Assembly (NCBI GenBank): GCA_037833965.1
Contig: AP031357.1
Coordinates: 17,318,001 to 17,382,000, forward strand
Direction of reading: 5' to 3'
DNA length: 64,000 nt
Source: Marchantia polymorpha subsp. ruderalis
Taxonomy: Eukaryota > Streptophyta > Marchantiopsida > Marchantiales > Marchantiaceae
The translations under genes were made by a program, and so were the position numbers. Shown here piece by piece: positions 52,643 to 63,630 of this stretch. The notes beneath the pieces were generated by a model. The model did no database searches. It had not been told where the DNA came from and saw only the letters and a program-made list of their open reading frames with translations. Within the stretch, counting starts at the first letter, position 1. Each line of letters opens with the position of its first letter.

Positions 52643-53636
52643 AAGTAGACTTTGAGACTTGATGAAAGTAGCAATACCGCTATAGCCTCTTCATGCTCAT
52701 TGACTTCTATGATTCCAAGTGTATCCTACCAAATTAAACCCTGGTATCTCTTCAATAGTGTTGCTCTCATGTTTCCACGTCTCTTCGATGATGATGTTCG
52801 CCATCTTTCAAATCGGATCAGCACTCACATACTTTGTTGTAAAAAGATCTCTTATATTCCACATTAACACCCTCAAGCTCTTGGATTGCTAGGTTGATGA
52901 TTGCCTTTTTTGTTGAATGAAAATTGTTTGTTCATCACGGAGATAAGCAAAAAATCATGCATCTTGAGCTTCTTTCACTTTTGAAAGTTTCTTTCTCCTT
53001 GTCTGTACTTGTAGAGGTGTAAGATCAAAATCTAAACAAATCCTTCGTCCCTTGAGGAAGGGACGAAGGATTTGTTAGCTAAAGCAGTATCACTTTGAGT
53101 TTAGTCATGAAACTTTACTATGATGACACGAGGTTGGATTCCTATGGTTTCAATGCAAAAAGCTTGAGCCAAATCCGAATTAGGAACATCAAGTATTTCA
53201 GCCAAAAACTTGATGACAACACTCTTCATCTCTTCCTTCTCAGATTCAAGTAGACCAGAAATTATCACGTTCTTTCTACGATCAAATTGATTTGCCTTTC
53301 AATCTCTTGCTCTTAACAATAAGAGATATGAGCAGACTTGGTGGCTTCAGCATAAAATTTTATCTTCATCTCTAGACTTTCAACCACTTCATGCAATCTA
53401 GAAGTAGCAAAAGTGGAAGTTTGATAACAAACTTTCTCATGAATATTCTCAACATGTTAAAAAATATCAACCATGATCTTTTCAAAATTTTTTTGACACA
53501 GCTTCAAACCTCAAAATTTCTTATTGAGCAGCAACTAAAGTAGAAATATGTACCTTGAATTCTTCACGAATTACATTCAACTCTTCCAAAACCGTTTGAA
53601 GAAGATTAAGTATCAAATTGTGTTGAGAAACCATCT
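52643..53636. other. 5' part of the LINE remnant and unresolved sequence
   Basis: Sequence upstream (in LINE orientation) of the endonuclease fragment has many stops on the minus strand. It probably represents the rest of the endonuclease and a first ORF, but no domain can be named. Confidence 0.4.
53037..53074. repeat. Perfect 17-bp inverted repeat with 4-nt loop
   Basis: CAAATCCTTCGTCCCTT (53037-53053) and its exact complement (53058-53074) flank the loop GAGG. It is similar in stem length to the unrelated hairpin at 7862-7900. It has no poly-T tract and no adjacent gene end to suggest a terminator. Confidence 0.9.
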
Positions 53637-53637
53637 C

Positions 53638-54785
53638 TCAAAAACTCAAGACTCAAAGATGTCTCAACTTTGATCTCCGAGTTGCATTTGGTCTGAGATT
53701 TTGCACCTTGTGCTCCCTAGCCAAGTCTAAGCTCCCACAAAGTTTCAGTTCTAGTGCACACTCTAACGCAAAGTGACAGCCCTTACAAGATTTGACCCTC
53801 TTGTAATAATCTTTAGTTAGTTAGAACTAAAGTAGAGGTTACTGTATATGTTGATATAAATACTTTAGTAGCTTTACTAGTCGTAGCTGCCACGTCAGCG
53901 ATCCGCGCGCTTGGTAGATAGAGAATATGTGTGTTAGTTGCTTGTTAGATGAGGATCAAATGTGTTAGTTAGTGTGTTAGTTGGAATCGCCACGTTAGCG
54001 ATCTGTGTGCTTGTTAGAGTTATTCGCCACGTCATTCATTCACTAGGAGTGGAATGGATGGTGGAGATAAGATCTTATGTCCTTGTACTTGTTGGTGAGA
54101 GCAATATAAGGGAGAGAAGAACCATTTTTGGGATCTCTCATCTTCAGAGTTTATGTTTCTATATTCGAGTGAACTTATCTCTAAACTCTAGTGTTACACC
54201 TGTCCTCTCAAAAATGCAAACCTCAAAGACGTCTCAACTTTGTGCTCAAAATTGTTTTTTAATCTGGTATTTTGCAGGCTTGTGCGCTCTGCCCAACTTC
54301 AAGCTCTCACAAATTTTCAAGTCTAGTGCACAACCAAGCTTCAAGAAACAACTCACATATATATTGAATCTCTGCCCCTCAAATCTTGAAACACAAAGCT
54401 CAAAACTCAAAATTGGATGCACTTTGTTTCTAGAACTCCCTTTAATTTCAAAATTTGCAAACTACAACGTCCTTCCTAACCTCGCAATGCCACAAAATTT
54501 CAAGCCTCGTTCACACTCCAGCCTGAAATTACGGTCCTTGCAAGATTTTGCCCTCCCCTATCAAAAACTCAAACCTCAAAGACTTGTCAACTTTGTGCTT
54601 GGAATTGCGTTTGGTTTGAGATTTTGCAGGCTTGTGCGCCCTACCCAACTTCAAGCTTTCAAGATTCTCACAAAGTTTCAATTCCAGTGCACATCCAAGG
54701 TCGAAGAAATAACTCCCGTAAAAATTAACTCTCTTCGCCTCAAATCTTAGAATCGAAGCTCGAAACTCAAAATTGGATGCACTCT
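53638..54785. repeat. ~350-bp tandem repeat, three copies
   Basis: Copies begin with a CTCAAAAACTCAAACCTCAAAGAC-like phrase at about 53638, 54209 and 54561, each followed by TCTCAACTTTGTGCTC, GATTTTGCAGGCTTGTGCGC and CACAAAGTTTCA-like blocks. The second and third copies are 352 bp apart; the first is separated from the second by the inserted LTR. Long plus-strand frames here come from the repeat. Confidence 0.82.
53802..54198 (+). mobile_element. Probable solo LTR inserted in the 350-bp repeat
   Basis: A 397-bp segment starts TGTAATAATC and ends GTGTTACA (TGTAA...TTACA inverted ends). It breaks the continuity of the first 350-bp repeat copy, which resumes on the far side. Flanking pentamers CCTCT and CCTGT differ at one base. 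A TATA-like CAATATAAGGG lies near 54100, as in many plant LTRs. No internal retroelement genes are attached. Confidence 0.55.
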
Positions 54786-55060
54786 GTCTATATAACTCAT
54801 CGTATCTTTACGGATTATGCCGGGCGATTACTTGTGCTGCATGAAATTGGAAATTGGTCACAACGCTCTTATCAAAGAAAGTAGAATTACAAAAAACAAA
54901 TCTTATTGACATATGAAAAATGGTAGAGTTTCTAGACCACATCAATAGATAGATTTGTTACATTATCAGCTTTATTACACACATTATTGTAGGGAGGGGC
55001 TAGTTATACCTTAGTATGGGCTGATTATCCCTCACCTTACCTCAGCTTACTAAACAGAGC
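54786..55060. other. Unassigned sequence
   Basis: No gene or repeat recognised; it lies between the 350-bp tandem repeat and the 77-bp duplication. Confidence 0.4.
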
Positions 55061-55209
55061 TCTATGATTGGTCACATCTATCCATATGTTCACTAGAGGT
55101 CCGCGATATAATCTTCGCGGACACAGAGAAAAATGACTCTGTGATTGGTCTGAGCTATCCATATGTTTACTCGAGCTCCGGGATATAATCTTCGCGGGCA
55201 AGGAGAAGA
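55061..55209. repeat. 77-bp tandem duplication with internal hairpins
   Basis: Two diverged units start at 55061 and 55138 and share TGATTGGTC, CTATCCATATGTT and GATATAATCTTCGCGG. The first contains the inverted pair GTCCGCG...CGCGGAC around ATATAATCTT, and the second a weaker version. The function is unknown. Confidence 0.8.
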
Positions 55210-56329
55210 CGTGCACTTTCTTGTGACGCTTGATGGAACTGGCCATCCAATTTTTTCAGTACTTTTTTGATACTCATTACAATGTATCTTCGTTGATAGC
55301 ATTGTTTGCGAGAATTTCCAGCCTTGTAGTTCACTCCAAATGTAGATGGTCTTTAAAGTCCTTGATGTTGCTCCCATGAACAATGCATCGGTTTGCAACA
55401 TTTGTGAAATCCTTGTGCATGCATTCAATTGTCGAAAGCAACAACTTGGCAGTTTAGCCATATGCATCATGTTGTTTTGTCATTTCAATTTCTTTGGAAT
55501 GTTTATTAGGACATTGTTTTATTGCATTCTAATTACGGTTGTATTTGATCATGCATAAGCTTTTCTATTTACATAGACGATTCTCTTAACATCTAGATTC
55601 TCAAACTAGAAGATAATGCTTGGATAAAGTGTTTGATTTTGAGACCTAATGCTAAGACCATGAGATTTTGAAACACACATTTGGCTTAATTTAATATTAA
55701 TTTTTTTTTGATGATATATATGATATAAATGTAGTATCAGAGGCTGAATTATCTAAATGTCTACAACTGTAGTGCCTAAATTAACCAGTTGTGAGCTGGT
55801 TATTTTGTAACCAGCTTTGTAACCATCTAATTCTTATACTTTGTGTGTGGTTTACTTCTCTTAAACATAAGTCCAGCTCAACATGAGGCTATAGCATACT
55901 ATAGCAATTGCTTTCAAGAAGTTTGACAAATCAATTATTGACAATGACATCCAATACATGCTTGGATGCTTCTAAAGTATGTGAATCTGATTGCATTTCG
56001 AGTAGGTTTACCATTTGGACGTTGGAAACTATTTCAACGTTCAGATTGTTGTCTCTTTCTCACATCTGTATCCGATATGAACTTTTTCACATTTGAATAT
56101 ACCTTTTGCCATGCTGATATGTAAATTGTTCGAGAAATACATTATGTTTTCACTACTTCAGAAGCTTGATATCCTCAATTAATTCACTGCGTATTATCAT
56201 TAACTTAAGTAAGCCAAATCTGTGTTTTAAAATCTCATGGTCTTAGCATTAGGTATTTCTATCATAAATTATATAAATTACATATGTTGATGGTAGATGT
56301 ATATGATTACTAAGACTAGATACATAATT
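55210..56329. other. Unassigned AT-rich sequence
   Basis: I see no gene or recognisable repeat. A minus frame overlapping the 77-bp duplication (to 55470) has no family similarity. Confidence 0.4.
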
Positions 56330-58020
56330 GCCAAGATCATAGATGGCAGTATCAAACAGCCTAACCACACCGTAAGCTATTTTGCAAATTGAATGCCTGT
56401 CCAAGTAGACCATAAGTTATTTCACATAGTAGCTAGTGGCCACGAGTACATTTGGAATTTTTTTTCAAACTAAAAGTTTACAAAGTTGTGAAACGGAGGC
56501 AATCAAAAAAGTGTTGCAGACAAGCATTACAAGAATCAAGAGTTATAAATAATGGTGATAGATGGACATGATATCAAGATAAATCACATAGTTCACACAA
56601 TCATCGAAGATCTCAACATCCAGTCCAAACACATCATAACATATTTTGCGAAGCGAATGTTGGACGATAAGACATTTGAAATTGTTTTTCAGGAAAAATG
56701 AATAAAGACAAGTGACACGGTGGCAATCAAGAAGGTATTGCAAGACAAGCGGTATAAGAATCAAGAATTAGTGATAATGATGGTAGATGGATTGGAACCA
56801 AGATTGATCAGGTAATCAACACAACCATAGATCGTCGTAACGGCCAACCCAAACACATCATACGCTATTTCAGAAGGAGATGATGGACATGGAGACATTA
56901 AGATATTTTTTTAGTCAAAAGATATTGAAACAAGTGAAACGATGATGATTAAGAAGATGTTGCAAGACAAGCAATACAAGAATCAAGAATTACATAGAAT
57001 GGTGGTAGATGAAATTGATTTCAAGATTGATCACGTAATCGGCATAATCATAGGTGACCGCAACCGCCAATCCAAGGAAATCATAAGCTATACTGCAGAA
57101 CATTTGGAATTATCTTTCACGCAAAATGAATGTAGACAAGTGAAATAGTGACAATCAAAAAGGTGTTGGAGTACAAGCTGTACAAGAATCAAGATTTAGA
57201 GTTGATGGTAGATAGATGAAATTTTTTAGGAGACTCATCACATAATCATCATGATCATAGATGGATGCAACGACTAGCACTAGCACATCATAAGTTATTC
57301 TGTGGAGCAAATTGTTAGCAGAGATTTATTTGGAATTTTTTTTTCAATCCAAATGTTTTGAAAGAAGTGAAATTGTTAACAATCTAAAAGGTCTTGCATG
57401 ACAAGCGGCACAAGAATTACAAAATTATAGATAATGCGAATTCTCAATCACCCTTATATTGTGGCATTAAAGCTTTGCAACTAAAATTTTGAACTTAATT
57501 AAATACAAAAAAATTATTATTTCAATTAATAAAACTAATTTACCATGAGGGAAAAAATTAGTGAAAGATTTGCACTTTTTTTTTTGCGCTTCCAAAGTTG
57601 CAAAGCCATAACTTATGTGTGTGTTAATGTATCAAAAGATTTCATGATTGATCACAACAATGACAAGGAGATTACTCAAAAGTGATAGATGAAAATTGTA
57701 TTGCGAATGTACACATATTTGTCACAATCTTTGGTGGCCGCAATGGTTAGTCCAAACACATCATAAGCTACTCCACTAGCGGATAATGGGCATAGAGATT
57801 ATTAAAATTGTTTTACGAGGTAAAATCATAGAGCCCGATGAAACTATGCAATCAAGAAGATGTTGCAAGACAAATAATATAAGAATGAAGAATTATAGAT
57901 AATTATGATAGATGTAATCAAGACTAGTCACATATGTGAGATCACTATAGTAGGCCGCAACGGCCAACGGCCCAAATGGACAATAAGTTATTTTGCGAAG
58001 CGAATGATGGGCACAAGGAG
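56330..58020. repeat. Diverged ~220-bp tandem array
   Basis: The phrase GGTGTTGCAAGACAAGC plus ACAAGAATCAAGAATTA recurs at about 56511, 56734, 56956, 57162, 57391 and 57859, spaced 223, 222, 206, 229 and 468 (two units) bp. A second phrase, ACATCATAAGCTATTTTGC, recurs between them at similar spacing. The units have diverged by many substitutions and short indels. No coding function is apparent. Confidence 0.85.
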
Positions 58021-58194
58021 CGTGTAGTGAAGCGCGTTAGACGAGGAAGATGAGAGTAAGATCGGAAAGTAAAGACGGCCCATCTCATAATGTCCGCAGT
58101 CGAATGTTGTCATTTCTACAAGTACTTAGTGGCCGAAACAGTGAGAAGGGCTTAACATACAGATTCTGACTATTTCCCTTACTTACCTTTCATG
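58021..58194. other. Unassigned spacer before the Copia element
   Basis: Short sequence between the 220-bp array and the Copia target duplication. The left end of the same target locus resumes at 62964. Confidence 0.5.
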
Positions 58195-58199
58195 AAGAT

Positions 58200-58555
58200 T
58201 GTTATGATTTTACATGCTTGACTCTACCTCACGATAATGAACGAAAGACAAAACACAAAAGTTTACGTGGTTTGTTAGCACAAGTTTTGCTAGCTACATC
58301 CACGGACAAAGAGGAGCCTTTATTCCTGAAGAGAAAAATTACAATGAAGAGCATGAATCACTATGAATTCTGCAAGTTACTTACATAGCTAGGAAACCCT
58401 AGCAGACCACAAGTTTCCAAAAACGTTGTTGGAGACAAGTGCTAGCCGCCTCACAATTTACTTCCAAACATATGACATGCCTTCCACCGCTTTGACTATT
58501 CAAACTTTCAAGACAATTTGTTGCATTTGCCTAATTCAAGGCACAATCTTCAACA
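58200..58555 (-). repeat. Left (3') LTR of the Copia element
   Basis: 356 bp, TG...CA ends. It contains a ~25-bp segment (GTTGTTGGAGACAAGTGCTA and flanking bases, about 58425-58450) that the right LTR lacks; otherwise the two are closely similar. Confidence 0.95.
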
Positions 58556-58570
58556 AATCTCCACATTGAC
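58556..58570 (-). other. Copia polypurine tract
   Basis: On the minus strand AATGTGGAGATT immediately precedes the 3' LTR, the usual position and composition of the plus-strand primer. Confidence 0.75.
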
Positions 58571-58781
58571 TTGAATTTCTCGTCAACAACAATTGCTACT
58601 CTTCTCGTGAATAAAGCTTGTCTTCTCTGTACCCAAGTGTCTCCCGTCACAGAGACTTACTGAACCTCACTGGGTCCGTCATGGCCCCGAAGGACCGCAC
58701 TGGCTGATAATGTTGAGCAATTCCAGGCAATGCTGGAACTTGTTCTTCGGATCCGGCTTAGTGAACATATCTGCGGGGTTG

Positions 58782-59391
58782 TCAACTGTTCTTTACCTTA
58801 ATCCTGCTCTCGCTTCTCAAAAAATGATACCTGACGTCGATGTGCTTCGTTCTCTCATGATGAACCTGGTCCTTCGTCAAGCATATCGCACTTAAGCTAT
58901 CACAATGAACTATTGCTTGATCTTGATGTAGGCCTAGATCGTTGACCATATGCTTTAACCAAATCCTCTCCATTGCTGCTTGTGTCAAAGCCATGTACTC
59001 CGAATCCGTGGTTGACAGAGTCACCGTCGGCTGTAGCGTAACCTTCCAACTAACAACGGAATCTCCCAGAGTGAACACATATCTTGTCATCAATCTCCTA
59101 CTATCAATATCACATGCATAGTCTGAATCTGATAATCCAACAACCAAGATATCCTCATTAGTTCCATAGCATAGGCCAATGTTTGACGTACCCCCTAAGA
59201 TACCTAAATATACGCTTGACGACCTGCCAATGTTTCCTACCTGGATGAGCCATAAAACAACTAACCACACTAACATCAAATGTTATGTCTGATCGAGTAC
59301 AGACCATAGCATACATCAGGCTTCCAACTGCACTAGCATATAGAACCTTGGACATGTACTCCTTCTCATTCTTGGTCTGAATGGTGTACAT
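58782..59391 (-). pseudogene. Copia RNase H region
   Basis: Two overlapping minus frames carry SKVLYASAVGSLMYAMVCTR, then DSDYACDIDSRRLMTRYVF, VVSWKVTLQPTVTLSTTDSE, YMALTQAAMERIWLK and HERTKHIDVRYHFLR. These are the standard Copia RNase H blocks. A frameshift near 59160-59280 breaks continuity. Confidence 0.88.
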
Positions 59392-59522
59392 TCCTAGCTT
59401 GTTTAGACTCCATAGGAGTATCTATAGACTAACCGATTTGCATTTCAAATCTGTGTAAGATGTTCTTGATGTAACCTTTCTGTGACAAGAAAAGCTTACT
59501 CCTTTCTCTATCTCTATAGATT

Positions 59523-60529
59523 TCAACTCCTAGAAAATTTTTGAGCAATCTCCAGATCCTTCATCTTGAATTCCGCATTGAGAGATCTCTTTAGTTCTCT
59601 AATATCTTTGATATTCTGAGTTGCAATCGGATTGTCATCCACATATAGAACGAGGTAAATGCATGATCCATCATGCAACTTCTTGTGATACACGCAGCAA
59701 TCATACTCACACTTCCAATAGCCTATCTTTAGCATGAAGCTATCGAACCTCTTGTACCACTGCATCGAAGACTGCTTTAGTCCATACAAGGACCTCTTCA
59801 ACTTGCACACGTAGTCTTCTTTTCGAGAAACTTGAAACCCCTTCGGTTGGTTCATATATATCTCCTTCTCCAACTCTCCATGTAGAAAAGCTGTCTTCAC
59901 ATCTAGTTGTTCAAGCTCTAAGTCTTGGTGTGCAACCATTGCTAGTAGCACCCTGATTGAAGTATGTCTGATCACCAGTGAGAATATCTCGTTGTAGTTA
60001 ACTTCTTCTATCTGACTGAACCCTCTTGCAACTAGTCTTGCTTTATACTTGACGCCTTCCGCTGCAATGATTCCTTCCTTTCTTCTAAAAACCCACTTGC
60101 AAGTGATTATCTTTCTCTCTAGTGGCAGTCGTACAAGATTCCATGTTGAGTTTTTGCTAAGAAATTCCATCTCTTCTTCCATATCGGCAATCCATTGTGC
60201 TGACTCGGTGCAGTAATCGCAGCCCGATAGGTAGATGACTCATCTTTCACCTCTTCGGCTACTTGCAAGGCATATCTCACCAAGTAGTCTTTCTCTAGTC
60301 TTGTAGGTAGCTTCTTATCCCTCCGTGTGCGACGTGCAGTAAAACTCTCGTGTACCAACTCCTTTGGTGGTATATACTCTTTAGAGTCTTTCAATTCTTG
60401 CTCTTTCGTTTTTGGCTGTGATGAACCAAGCACTTTAGAATCTTTAGGATCACTCAATTCTGAACTTGCATCCACCTTACTCTTTTCAGCTCCAACCTCT
60501 ATCTCCACGGTATTAGATTTCAGCATCAA
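59523..60529 (-). pseudogene. Copia reverse transcriptase region
   Basis: A 219-codon frame (60182-59523) contains the RT landmarks WVFRRKEG, YKARLVARGFSQ, VKTAFLHGELEKEIYM, KLKRSLYGLKQS and catalytic LVLYVDDNPIA, where many Copia elements have YVDDMLI. An overlapping frame (60529-60119) carries the connecting region after integrase (RTRRDKKLPTRLEKDYL). A frameshift separates the two, and the frame ends prematurely after IAQKFSRS. Confidence 0.9.
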
Positions 60530-60577
60530 ACTCTCATCAAAGACTACAATTTTGCTAAATATAATTTTTCCATCCGA

Positions 60578-61140
60578 TCATATCTTGTAACCCTTCACAC
60601 CTGTTTCATAGCCCATGAATACCCCCTTCTTCGCCCTCGGTTCTAGTTTGCAATCATCCACATGATAATAGGCAACACAACCAAAAACCTTGAGATTCGA
60701 GTAATCTGTTGTCTTTTGGGACCATATTTCAATAGGTATCTTGCATCCAATGCCAGTATGAGGACTCCGATTTACAAGATAGCAAGCCATAGAAACTGCC
60801 TCTCCCCAAAAACGCCTAGCAAGACCTGCATTCGAAAGCATACATCATGCCTTTAATAAAAGTGCCTGATTCATCCATTCCGCTACATCATTCTGCTGAG
60901 GTGTCCCTCAAACAGTGTGATGGCGAGCTATTCCATGATCCTTGCAGAATTCATCGAACTCCGATGAACAAAACTCCAAGCCGTTGTCCGTGTGCAGCCT
61001 CTTCACCATCTTTCCCGTCTGATTCTCCACTAGTGTCTTCTACTCCTTGAATTTGCCGAATGCATCACAAATATCCAAGTCATCCTCGAATAGTCGTCAA
61101 TAATGCTCAGAAAGTATTTATGATCGCCAATCGACTCAAC
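60578..61140 (-). pseudogene. Copia integrase region, with stops
   Basis: Minus-strand translation contains GTPQQNDVAEWMNQALL (the conserved ..TPQQNGVAER.N segment before the last catalytic Glu region), interrupted by stops on each side near 60911 and 60846, then RRFWGEAVSMACYLVNRSP and LKVFGCVAYYHV. The catalytic integrase core is not intact. Confidence 0.82.
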
Positions 61141-62570
61141 TCAAAATGGACCCCAACAATCACTATGGATGTAATCTACAGTGTCTTTTGTTCTATGAAC
61201 CGCCTTTGAAAACTTGCTACGCTGTAGCTTCTCAATCACGGAGTGCTCACAAAATCCTAGGCTCTTGGGCATGTGCCCGACGAGATAGTCTTTCTTGTGA
61301 AGTTCCTGCATTCCACGTTCACTCATATGGCCGAGCCTCATATGCCATAGCCTTGTTTGATCAGCTTCCTGAATCTTGGCTGAGACAATTCCAACTAACC
61401 CTGTGATTGCCGAACCTTGCAATACATACAAAGTCTTATCCTTGATTCCCTTGAGCAGTACCTTCGAACCCTTGTAGACACATAGATCTCCACCTTCACC
61501 TTTGAAGCTAAAACCCTTCTTGTCAAGTAGACTTAGAGAGATCAGATTCATTGTGATGCGTGGTACGTGTCTAAACTCGTTTAAGGTACATGTCTTCCCA
61601 TCATGGTTCTTGGATCTAAGTGACCCGATTCCTATTACCTTGCAAACAGCTCCATTCGCCATGTGAACGGAACCTCCATATGTTTGGCAATAGCTTGAGA
61701 ACAACTTCCTATTAGAGCAGATGTGATAAGATGCTCCAGAATCAAGAACCCACATATCCGACTGGTGTGTGACATCATCCATCGATAGAACATAATCGTC
61801 CTCAGACGAACTACCCTTTTCTACCATGGCGGCCGATCTGTTTTGTCCTTGTTGTCCTCGTTTCGGGCAATCTCTTTTCCAATGCCCCTTTTCCTTGCAC
61901 CAAGCGCAAACATCCTTATGTAAGTTAGAACCAGAAAACTGCTTTTTATTGTTCTTCTTATTCTTGCTTCCTTTGTTCGCCATCAACTCGGAAGCATGGT
62001 ACTCCGTGCTTGTGCTTGTGCCCTTGCCCTTCGGACGCATCTTTCTAGCATGAAGAGCGGATTTCACCTCTTCAAGTGATATGCTTTCCTTGTTAACAAT
62101 AAAGCGTTGAACAAAGTTCTCGTATGATGAAGATAACGAGATCAATGGAAGGAGTGCATCATCCTCAAAATTCACGTTCTCGTAGATGTTACGAAAATCA
62201 AGAAGAAATGAATTCAATCGATCAAGGTGGTCTTTGAGGATCGTTCATTCATCCGCAAAGTGAATAACCATTGCTTTAACATCAGCTTGCTGGTGAGTGA
62301 CTTCGTCATGTAAAGACTCTCCAGCTTGAGCCATAACGCAGCTGCCGTCTTCTCTCATGCAACCTCCATGATCACGTCATCCGATATGCACAACATGATG
62401 TTTGAGTGTGCCTTCTTCTCCTTCAACTTGTACTCCGATGATGCAACATCCATGCCTACCTTATCTGTGGTAAGAGGTGCTCATATGCCTTGTGATTTCA
62501 ACAGGGCCTCCATCTTGAGCTTCCACAAACTGAAGCTATTCCCTACAGTGAACTTCTCAATCTTCAACAT
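61141..62570 (-). pseudogene. Copia gag and protease region, with frame breaks
   Basis: Gag starts at ATG 62570 (MLKIEKFTVGNSFSLWKLKM), is interrupted near 62480-62220, and continues in an open frame from 62217 to 61141. That frame holds the zinc knuckle CAWCKEKGHWKRDC, the aspartic protease active site WVLDSGASYHI and the GAG-pre-integrase segment ending LWHMRLGHMSERGM with its metal-binding His. The start of integrase (DCWGPF) is at its end. Confidence 0.88.
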
Positions 62571-62611
62571 CGTTCTTGGTAGATCCACAACCCTAGTCGC
62601 GTGTCTCCAAC

Positions 62612-62623
62612 GCTCTGATACCA
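62612..62623 (-). other. Copia primer-binding site (initiator tRNA-Met type)
   Basis: On the minus strand, TGGTATCAGAGC lies three bases inside the 5' LTR. This is the standard plant Copia primer-binding site complementary to the 3' end of initiator methionine tRNA. Confidence 0.9.
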
Positions 62624-62626
62624 ATT

Positions 62627-62958
62627 TGTTATGATTATACATGCTTGACTCTAGCTCACGATAATGAACAAAAGACAAAACACAAAAGTTTACGTGGTTT
62701 GTTAGCACAATTTGTGCTAGCTACATCCACGCACAAAGAGGAGACTTTATTCCTGAAGAGAAAAATTACAATGAAGAGCATGAATCACTATGAATCCTCC
62801 AAGATCCTTATATAGCTAGGAAACCCTAGCAGACCACAAGTTTCCAAAAATCCTCACAATTTACTTCCAAAAATATGACAGGCATTCCGCCGCTTTGACT
62901 ATTCAAACTTTCAAGCCAATTTGTTGCCTTTGCCTAATTCAAGGCACTATCTTCAACA
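62627..62958 (-). repeat. Right (5') LTR of the Copia element
   Basis: 332 bp, TG...CA ends, shorter than its partner mainly because of one internal deletion. Scattered substitutions against the left LTR show that the insertion is not recent. Confidence 0.95.
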
Positions 62959-62963
62959 AAGAT

Positions 62964-63498
62964 TTGCATGTGGACCGGTTGTTTATCTACATGCTTAGGA
63001 TTTGGTAATATAATTGATTCCACCAAGTGAGAAGGTGGTGTTAAATGTGGCTGTCAATCTGACAAAGTTGTGGCAGTTATCCAGATTACGACACAGGTTT
63101 TATGTGCAGGGCACTGATCTCAACAATCACAAAGGTCCAGGTCTGGGACAAAGTTCGTATTAATCCTGCTGAATGCTCAAGAACTACTCTTCAGCAACAA
63201 ACATTTACTCATGGCTGTTCCGGTTCAAAATGAATGAATGAAGTAGCTTCTTGAGAAGACAGAACTTACGTGGACAAAGCCTACCCTGCAAGCAGATTGG
63301 AGAAACTCGACACATTCTCTTCGTTTATAGCGTTAATTTGTATGCAGACTCCTGAAGATGGGTTTGAAAATGATACTAGGTATGTACTCTTACAAATGCA
63401 AAGCGTACTATCTGATGTTGAAAATTGTACAGCTCAGAAAATTCTAAAATCTCCAGGGTGGAAACCTGGATTTGAAAAGAATCGACATATTCGTAACG
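62964..63498. other. Right flank of the Copia element, possible small coding segment
   Basis: A plus frame ending with TGA at 63504-63506 can be read from about 63255 (RTYVDKAYPASRLEKLDTF onward), but it lacks an ATG and I recognise no family. It may be an exon of a gene continuing outside the window or chance. Confidence 0.3.
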
Positions 63499-63630
63499 TG
63501 GAGTGACTCGTGGATCGAGTTTTAGTGTTCGACTATAACAACCATGCCAGGCATGCAGTAGACATGGAGTGACTCGTGGATCGAGTTTTAGTGTTCGACT
63601 ACAACAACCATGCCAGGCATGCAGTAGACA
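63499..63630. repeat. 66-bp tandem duplication
   Basis: Units 63499-63564 and 63565-63630 are identical except for one base (ACTATAAC against ACTACAAC), so the duplication is recent. It starts on the TGA of the preceding frame. Confidence 0.95.

Larger units (their letters stand above)
48890..53637 (-). mobile_element. Decayed non-LTR (LINE-type) retrotransposon interrupted by a DNA transposon
   Basis: Reading on the minus strand, remnants appear in LINE order: an endonuclease region with VFLVGDFNA (52642-52157), a linker and RT N-terminal region (51900-51328), RT core with FIDFKKTFDIVPHELLWERL (51130-50930), GYTLSPTLFGAFIDD and the catalytic LYVDDIILL (about 50783-50760), then post-RT sequence (about 49470-48930). 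Stops and frame breaks separate the parts. The post-RT part is split from the RT by the pogo/Tigger insertion at 49478-50628. Exact 5' and 3' ends are not resolved. Confidence 0.85.
58195..62963 (-). mobile_element. Ty1/Copia LTR retrotransposon, full length but decayed
   Basis: Two LTRs (58200-58555 and 62627-62958), both starting TGTTATGATT and ending TTCAACA, are flanked by the perfect 5-bp target duplication AAGAT (58195-58199 and 62959-62963). In minus orientation the 5' LTR is the right one. The primer-binding site TGGTATCAGAGC follows it after three bases, and a purine-rich tract precedes the other LTR. The order gag, protease, integrase, RT, RNase H defines Copia. Stops and frameshifts occur in gag, integrase and between RT and RNase H, so it cannot encode a complete polyprotein. 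Confidence 0.96.

Noticed and set aside
53962-54750. 262-codon plus frame
   Set aside because: It spans the probable solo LTR and the 350-bp repeats, with low-complexity Ser/Leu/Lys composition; chance frame.
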